Shown: positions 57,225 through 64,000 of the stretch, in pieces
How positions within the stretch are numbered: the stretch's first letter is position 1
Layout of the letters: every line of letters begins with the position of its first letter
The notes under the pieces: model-generated
Seen by the model: only the letters and a program-made list of their open reading frames with translations
Database searches by the model: none
What the model was told of the DNA's origin: nothing
Assembly: GCA_037951105.1 (NCBI GenBank)
Contig: JBAMJV010004365.1
Coordinates: 78,156-142,155 of the forward strand
DNA length: 64,000 bases
Source: Echinarachnius parma
Taxonomy: Eukaryota; Echinodermata; Echinoidea; Clypeasteroida; Echinarachniidae
Direction: 5' to 3'
Made by a program: the position numbers and the translations under genes

Positions 57225-57480
57225 ACCCGCTTCGCTCGCCCCATTCATGTACACAGCGTTGTAATTTGTCTTTCCACCGCGGTAACATCACAGGGCGCAC
57301 GAGTGGTCCCTCTGATGTGGGTCGATCGGCCGCGCTAATCTACCCCGTTCTATAGAATTCGCTCCCTTCTCGCGTACCCCGAGCTGGCCTAGCGCCTCTC
57401 GACCAATCAGCGCTCCGGGTTCGCCGGCCAACAATGCGATCGCTGACAGCTATGGAGCTGACGAAAGACTTTGAGTGACA
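57225..57480 (-). promoter_or_regulatory. GC-rich proximal promoter with CCAAT box
   Basis: CCAAT at 57403-57407 inside GACCAATCAGCGC (inverted relative to the gene), and CGCTGACAGCTA near 57435. TGACAG is the TALE-homeodomain-type core. Confidence 0.45.
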
Positions 57481-57950
57481 GCCATACGCTGCGTACTGCG
57501 AAGGTGGCGATGTTATCGTTTGGGAAAGAGAGAGAAATTTCAGCGTCGGTGGAGCTGCGGGCTCCCTGTGATGATTGGGGGTCGGGCGGAGAAGTTGGGC
57601 TATTTTCTTGACTTCCGATGATTGAGATTAATGAGTTCTGGAAATAGTTATGACCGTCTCGACCTCACAAGAATGATTATGTTGCCGTTGGTATCGAGTG
57701 ATTTCCCTGGTTCTCTCTTTATCCTCCCACTCATATCTCAATTCTCTCCCCTTTTCACCCAGTCCCAAATATAATTTCCATCTATCTACACAGTATTGGC
57801 AATGATCAGCATAGAGCTCATTAAATTATATCGAGAAGTTTTCATAAATTATAGGTAAAGCAGAAGTTATATTTGTGTTTGTTTTATCAGTGATGTATAT
57901 CATCAAGAAGGATACCTCCTTGGTATCACGCAAGGTTCATTAGGCATTGA
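57481..57950. other. Upstream region of the Sp5-like gene
   Basis: Unique-looking sequence without recognised repeats, GC content falling with distance. May hold distal regulatory sites. Confidence 0.35.
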
Positions 57951-57965
57951 TCACATGCATGCATG

Positions 57966-58007
57966 CGTGGTGGTGGTGGTGGTGTGAGGGGGGGGGGGGG
58001 GGGGGGG
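57966..58007. repeat. GGT microsatellite and G run
   Basis: GGTGGTGGT units followed by a G run of about 19 bases. Confidence 0.85.
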
Positions 58008-58077
58008 TGTCCACCAAGAAGGGGCAAAACAAGTATGAATTAAATCATAGATGTAAATTGACCACCCATGGTCTAAT

Positions 58078-58250
58078 CAACTAATATATTGCGCCTTCCT
58101 GGAATAATCTCCAGGGAGTGGAAAGTGTGCACTTACTATTATGTGTGTTGAATTGATTGCAGTGTGTATCAGCTGACCAGGGTAATAATATTGGACCGTG
58201 CATGTGCAAGTATAGACACCAGTATTATTATTTATTATAATATTGACTAG
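58078..58250 (+). mobile_element. Diverged SINE copy
   Basis: Shares the order of landmarks with 17443-17694: CCTGGAATAATCTCCAGGGAG then GTGGA, GACCAGGGTAATAATATTGG and a TTATTATT tail, with heavy substitution. Confidence 0.5.
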
Positions 58251-58261
58251 AGTATAAGTGA

Positions 58262-58870
58262 ACATTTCATGGCAAAATGAGTAGTTTTTGGTTTACAAAC
58301 GAGGCTGGCTTTGGGAAAGTGTATGTATTCTTAAACGCTTTCATAGATACAAAATCATACCTATGTTCATACTTCATGCCTGGACCATTTTAACAAACCA
58401 AGTTGTACAACAAGGATAGTGCACCGCCACAACATACTTCCAGTTTCAGTGCACCATGATTGTGCATTGCATTATTTTTGTCGCGAATAGCTCGCAAAAT
58501 ATCTCTCCTTTCGGAAAATGTTCGCCAAAATGTCCCTATATAATGCCACTATAATTGTATCCGAGAGCAGTATGATTATAGTTACTCCTTGGTAGAAGGG
58601 AGAAGAGTTGACCTACAATTTGTAGGAAATTCGAACAATCATTCGAACCAAAGAGATGATTTCTCTGATTAGAAAATAATGATAATAATAATAATGTTAA
58701 CCTGCCAAAGACGAATGTCCACGTAATATACGTGGACATGTATTGTGTTAAAAACTCAGTAGTCCTATTATGTTAATCAGGTACTAATTAAAGATTTGTG
58801 ACGTCTTGGACTATTGGACTTGTTTGGACATGTTGGACCCTGCATGTATAGTAATGTTGCCGCTTGGACA
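58262..58870. other. Intergenic, nothing recognised
   Basis: Contains an ACGTAATATACGT palindrome near 58720. No gene. Confidence 0.4.
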
Positions 58871-58877
58871 TGCTGGA

Positions 58878-59300
58878 CCCTGTATAGGCGACCTTTGGGC
58901 ACAAAAGCTGGTCTGGACCAAGGCGATGCAAGTATGAATCAATAACATTAAAGACCAAACCGATTTCTAAACGCCGAGTATATAGTGTCCTTTACAATGT
59001 TACACAAGAGGCACCAATATGCATGGGACCAAGGATGTGGTCTTTCGTCGCTTAGACCCGGTGCGTAATCTTACGGAACAAAAGCTGGTCCGAACCGAGT
59101 CAATGCAAGTTCAATCAATAAACACCGAAACCGATTTCTAAACACCGAGTTATGGCCTCAAAGTGTTCTTTCGCGTCGCTTGCTGTGTCCGGTGCGAAAT
59201 CTTTAGGAACAAAAGCTGTTCTGAAGACTCCGAACCAAGCCAATGCAAGTTCAATCAATAACATTAAAGCCCGAAGCCGATTTCTATAGCCGAAGGCACT
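58878..59300. repeat. Three diverged tandem units of ~130-190 bp
   Basis: ACAAAAGCTGGTC, then AATGCAAGTTCAATCAATAA and CCGATTTCTA recur at about 58899, 59079 and 59210. Units differ by indels. Confidence 0.75.
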
Positions 59301-59309
59301 TGTAAGGTT

Positions 59310-59940
59310 ATCCTTTACAATTTTACACAACAAACACCGGGATGCCGGGGGAGGGGGGGAACATAATCGATTGGTCTGAATCATTATTAGACTAATCATC
59401 ATCATGTAATAAGAAAGCCTCCGGCCATCTCGGATTACTCATCGAAAATGACTGTATACTATATATCGGCGTTATATATAATTGATGAAATAGACTGGTT
59501 TGCATTTTAGGTTGTTTCTGGCAATCTGAAAGCTTGTCCGATATAGCAACAGATTATCAATTCATATGCATTTATATGCAAATGTATTATTGGCTTACTT
59601 TAAATGTATACATGCAAGCTAATTGTATATAGTTTTTCTCTAATCAATGATTGCATTATATACCAGGCAAGGAACGCGGTGCATAAAATGAAAGTTAGCG
59701 GTAATTTATAATGATCGATCTTATTCAATAATTATTATGGAAGTGGTCATGTGGAGTTTATTTAAAGGTGCACTTGCGTATTTGTACTTCCCGAAAACAA
59801 AATTGTAAGGGTTTTGGTTGGTTTTAATTCCATTTGAAAGATATAAGAGTCATTCCCTTTCAAATGCTTTAATATATAGTTGTAAAATTTGATATTAAAA
59901 TATTTTATTTATATATCGTCTAGCAGGCGATATCTTGACT
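59310..59940. other. Intergenic, nothing recognised
   Basis: AT-rich sequence, no gene or repeat family identified. Confidence 0.4.
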
Positions 59941-59945
59941 CTTAA

Positions 59946-60502
59946 AGGGCAATGAAACCCAAGCAAAATGTTGCTCTCATAGTCTTGAAGAGATTAAGAA
60001 GAATAATCTCTGAAAGTTAGAGCATAATCGGGTAAGAAACAAGAAAACTACGGCTCTTTGAAGATGTTCATTTATTCCTATGGGGAACTCAAATTGGCAA
60101 CGCACTCTGATAAGTGTGTGGACAACTCCCCATATGTTTTGTACACAAATGTTCCCATTTTTACAGTTTTCTTCATAGTCACATTTTTCCATTCCCCCAA
60201 CTCATGATATGTTATGTTTAAAAGCATTCTACAAAACATATGTTGAACTCGACTGAAGGGTAAACATAAATTTTGAGAAAATTAAACAAAACTGAAATTT
60301 TGTGTACAAAATGTATGGGGAGTTGTCCACAACTTTGCCAGAGTGCGTTGCCAATTTGAGTCACTCGAAGAAATACATGGCTCTTTTCAAAGAGCCATAG
60401 TTTTCTTATTTCTTGACCGATTGTGCTCAAATTTTCAGAGACTATTCATTATAGTTAGTGTCTTATAGTGCATACAACAATTTGTCTGGATTTCATTGTC
60501 CT
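59946..60502. mobile_element. TTAA MITE, family U
   Basis: 557 bp between TTAA 59942-59945 and TTAA 60503-60506. Ends AGGGCAATGAAACCCA and TGGATTTCATTGTCCT. Long inverted interior homology (CTACGGCTCTTTGAAGA against TTCAAAGAGCCATAG, and CAAATTGGCAACGCACTCTG against its complement) makes most of the element a foldback. Confidence 0.8.
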
Positions 60503-60506
60503 TTAA

Positions 60507-60876
60507 AGGTGCACCTGTAAAGTGTCAGATATTGCCCAAAATGACATTTGAGACTTCAATCCTGTACCAAAATCATTGTAAGATATGTCCGAATGATGTG
60601 TGTAAGTTCCATTGAAAAAGAACACTGCTTTCCTGGTTAAAAAAGCGGAAATATGCGTCAGCTTTTACAACGAATTACTGTATGACGTTTATGAGGTTTA
60701 TGACCGTTCATTAACGCTCTTGAGCTGAATGATAGATATCGTCATACTGATGGGGCAATTGAAAACATCTAACACTGTTTTATTCTTCTCTTACCATAAG
60801 CTAAACAACACGGTAGAAGAGAAATGAGGAAGCTCCAAGTAATTTTCGTGGAGTTAGACACTTTACAGGCATCCCT
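60507..60876. mobile_element. TTAA MITE, family T, copy 2
   Basis: 370 bp between TTAA 60503-60506, shared with family U, and TTAA 60877-60880. Ends AGGTGCACCTGTAAAGTGTC and GACACTTTACAGGCATCCCT. Homologous to 18528-18886. Confidence 0.85.
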
Positions 60877-60904
60877 TTAATACATAAAATTAATGCTTAT
60901 ACAC

Positions 60905-61120
60905 TTCTTTCAAAACATTTCAAAAGAGGTTTTTAAATAGTTGTTGATGATATCTTATTTAATCATTATTTTAACAAAACATCACACCATGCACAATTTT
61001 GTATGAAAATGGTTGAAACCAATGAGTTGTTAGAGAGCGCCCTTTTGAGTTTTAACAGCTCTTTTAGAATGATAACAGGCTTTTTACTAATTGTGACAAT
61101 CTTGTAAACAACGTCAACAT
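60905..61120. mobile_element. Family R fragment
   Basis: GAGGTTTTTAAATAGTTGTT through GAGAGCGCCCTTTTGAGT and ATAACAGGCTTTTTACTA match family R interior. Both ends missing. Confidence 0.6.
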
Positions 61121-61261
61121 TATTATATCGCATTATCGGTATTATACAAACGTTAAACTACAGTATGCTCTAGCTTGCCAGACCACCGTACATTTTTAAT
61201 TTTGGGACAGGTTTTGGTTTTTCAAATTTACGATTGAAATGCTCAAATGTTAAATTATCCA

Positions 61262-61795
61262 CTGGACCGCAATAACCGTGTACAAAGTGAGTGCAAGGAG
61301 TTAGTGAATATCATTTTGCATTTTTGCTCATTACTCGGCCATATTATAACGTCCATTTAAAGGGATAGTTGAGTTCTGGTAAAGAAAGTAAAGTTTTTGT
61401 CAAACTGAATTTTTGTAACCAAAACCTCCATCTCCATCATGCTCGAAAGGAATACAAAACTAAACATGACTAAGTAAAAGGCATGTTATCATTCAAAAAG
61501 AGCCGTTAAAACTCAAGAGGGCGCTATCTAAACACTCATCGGTTTCAACCATTTAAAATAAAATATCTGTCATTAAAATTGTATGCTCTTTCGAATTTGA
61601 CACTCGGTTTTTCATTATCTCACACACAAAAATTAGTGTAGCGCCCTCTATACCAAACTCAACTATCCCTTTAGTTACTTGAAATGTTCACGCAACACCC
61701 AGTGGACATATCAGATAACAATGATATACATTGGTATCAACCACTCATCGCTTTTTGCACAGGAGTCAACAAAGTTACTAGAGAAGAAAAATACC
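61262..61795. mobile_element. Family S MITE split by a family R MITE
   Basis: Family S sequence at 61262-61356 and 61676-61795 (CACTCATCGCTTTTTGCAC, then CAACAAAGTTACTAGA) is interrupted by a short 310-bp family R copy at 61361-61670, with TTAA on the left and TTAG (one base changed) on the right. Confidence 0.7.
61361..61670. mobile_element. TTAA MITE, family R, internally deleted
   Basis: AGGGATAGTTGAGTTCTGGT to CCAAACTCAACTATCCCT. About 240 bp shorter than full-length copies. Confidence 0.75.
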
Positions 61796-61839
61796 AAAGA
61801 ATTGAATCATTATATCACATTTACAATTTTTCATAAGCC

Positions 61840-62040
61840 ATAGTTGAAACCAATCATATATTTAAAAAGCGCCCTCTTATGTTTTAACGGCTGCTTTTTG
61901 CATGATAACAGTCTCCGAACTTAGCCGTTTGTAAGTTTTTTCTATACCTTTCGGGCATGGTGGGGTTAGTATTAGTTTGTGATGCTTATGTGCAGGAATT
62001 GGTTATACACACATTCAGTTGAACTAGAACTGTACTTAGA
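61840..62040. mobile_element. Family R fragment
   Basis: AAAGCGCCCTCTTATGTTTTAACGGC through TTCGGGCATGGTGGGG resembles family R. Ends missing. Confidence 0.5.
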
Positions 62041-62885
62041 GCCTGTTTTTTAGGGATTGGAATCCAAGTAAAAGTAGAAGTTGGCTTTTTATACTGGTTT
62101 TGTGAACACTGTGTACATAGTACGTTCTATCATCGAAGAAGAAGAGGTGGGAATGTAATTATATGCCTAATGCTTTCTTTCAAAGTTAAGCGTCTCATTA
62201 CTTACAAAAAACATCAGAGGATACTTTCAGCTGACCGGTTATTACTGATCAAGATCACCACAATGAGAAACCATTGAATTCGGGCCCGTTTCAACCCTGG
62301 TCCATTCAGAGTGGTTAGACCAGAGAGGTGGGAGGGGGGACCATTACGGTTTGTATGGGCTCGACCAACCCCCGACCAACCAACAATGAATAGACCCATA
62401 GACAGCCCCACAGCCCTGAATAGGCCTTTCTGTTGGCGTTGGTGGTTGACACAATAGTCCAGGTACCGTAATTATAGGGGGGGGGGGGGGGGGGGCGGGC
62501 GGTCCGGACATAGACAGTGAGGACAATGACATGAAAGACCAAGACCGATTTCTATATAGGATGATGATTCCTCTCTTTCTCGAAGAATTGCTATGGACAA
62601 GATAATGATTCATAAGTAAAAGAATGTTCATAGATTAGTTGGGGCGGGGAAGATTTGCCTTCCTATCATTGTTAGTGCCTTTATGATCATGCATGATACT
62701 GACGTTGATTTTTTGAGGGCGAGTTTGTATAAGTTGGACTTGGTTATTTGACGTCCAAGAAATATTATGTCATTCTTATTGAAAAGACGCGTAAATTGGC
62801 GATATAGAGGGTTATTTTTCATTTAGAAAAATTTAGCTAAATTTTCGATGTATATATCGCATATCTGATAGATCATGTTGTTGTA
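62041..62885. other. Intergenic, nothing recognised
   Basis: Contains a G run near 62477-62496. Frames on the minus strand across it are low-complexity. Confidence 0.4.
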
Positions 62886-62889
62886 TTAA

Positions 62890-63277
62890 AGGGATCTAGT
62901 AACTTTGTTGAGATGTGCAAAAACTGATGAATGGTTGATGCAATGTATACTGTTGTTATCTCATATGTCCTCAGGGTATTGTGTGAAAATTTCAGGTCAA
63001 ATGGACAATGTATGGCCAAGTAATGAGCGAAAATGCAAAGTGATATTGGGTGATATTCACCAACTCACTGCATTCACTTTGTACAGGGATGAAAATCTCG
63101 CCCGGAGATTTTCTTATCTAAATACTTCAATCATACATATCTTTGTAATGAAAGGGAAATTTGAAAAACCGAAAGCTGTCCCATGATTTTATTGTTAATA
63201 CGAATACAACAAGGTATAAAGGAACCGCTAGAATTACAATTTTATTTTGAGGATTTGGACAATGTTACTAAGTCCCT
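62890..63277. mobile_element. TTAA MITE, family S, full length
   Basis: 388 bp between TTAA 62886-62889 and TTAA 63278-63281. Ends AGGGATCTAGTAACTTTGTT and AATGTTACTAAGTCCCT. The open frame inside is repeat-derived. Confidence 0.85.
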
Positions 63278-63281
63278 TTAA

Positions 63282-64000
63282 AAAATATATACATACCATA
63301 TTCACTCTTTCGAAGCACGTTTATTTCTTCTTTTTTTCCTTCACTCGATCGTCCTGAAATTTCACAGACTCAAGTAAATTTACATGATTAAACTGATAAA
63401 CATGCAATACACAATCCAATTAATTATATTTGTTTTGGTTCGGATGCGTAAATATCACGACTTTGTCTTGCGACCTATTATTTAGAGTTACGAATTTTAG
63501 AATCTTAGTGAAACACTCCATGCTATCAATTGTAGGCCAATATGTAATGTTGATTGACAGTATATAGTTAATTTCAGCAAAAACTTATTATAAATATGAA
63601 TTCACGTGTATATTTCTTTGTTGACCGAAAATACCATGCTCATACTTATATGCGCTTAGTTTATGTCACAGGTATATAGTTCAACGACTGTTGTTCTATA
63701 GTTTCATCGTAATTATTTCCAGCTTTGTACAATCTAAACAAACATGTCAGTCATGTTTGTTATACTGCCTTGTTTGTATTATGAAAACGTTCAGAGTCGT
63801 AGCGTGGTGATGGTGGTGGTGGTGTGTGTGTGTGTGGGGGAGGGGGGGGGGGGGGGGGGGGGGGGGCTACTGAACTCGTATCAGTGGTGCGTGAACATAA
63901 TGCATGCAAACTTATTAAACGATATTCCCGCATGACTGAAGGTCATCATTGATATAATTGGTTTGGGAATTGAACTGACACTGTCATTATTATTATTGAT
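63282..64000. other. Intergenic to window end, with a G25 run
   Basis: No gene recognised. A (GGT/GT) microsatellite leads into a 25-base G run at 63842-63866. Confidence 0.5.

Overview
The window is animal genomic DNA. It has spliced genes with GT-AG introns, AT-rich intergenic sequence, a very high load of short non-autonomous transposons, SINE and LINE remnants, and many long poly-G/poly-C runs. The SINE tail (TAAAGCGCTTAGAG then GCGCTATATAAAT then a TTA run) and the gene content fit a marine deuterostome invertebrate such as an echinoderm, hemichordate or similar. The species cannot be fixed from sequence alone.

Three genes can be supported. (1) A complete seven-exon selenophosphate synthetase gene lies on the plus strand (33153-39741). 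It has an in-frame TGA at the catalytic selenocysteine position, followed directly by GGGTGC. Dead tandem copies of exon 5 and of the start of exon 6 lie in its introns. (2) A two-exon minus-strand gene (57069-55915) has a TATA box. Its 322-residue product has the N-terminal SP box and the LPLTPP motif of Sp5-type transcription factors but ends without zinc fingers. (3) A minus-strand exon (10587-9229) encodes a probable type II membrane protein with four copies of an unrecognised repeat of about 91 residues. The last repeat plus its 3' flank has been amplified downstream as a 451-459 bp tandem array.

Layout: 0.5-2.5 kb, nested inverted-repeat transposons with intact target-site duplications, including a 47-bp element that is little more than two arms. 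3.9-4.4 kb, LINE end. 4.7-6.3 kb, foldback element and TTAA-type MITE. 6.4-10.6 kb, repeat-protein gene and its array. 10.7-32.4 kb, MITEs, SINE, LINE ends, satellite-like arrays and a recent mosaic duplication (blocks A, B and C). 32.7-42.2 kb, selenophosphate synthetase. 43.8-53.8 kb, transposons, including a 4.9-kb element packed with GACGTC palindromes inside a TTAA MITE. 54.2-57.6 kb, GC-rich Sp5-like locus. 58-64 kb, more TTAA MITEs.

Most of the DNA is accounted for by at least five TTAA-flanked MITE families, called here R, S, T, U and V, plus foldback elements. The family letters are local names. No tRNA, rRNA or CRISPR array was seen. No intact transposase or reverse transcriptase was found, so all the mobile DNA here is non-autonomous or dead.
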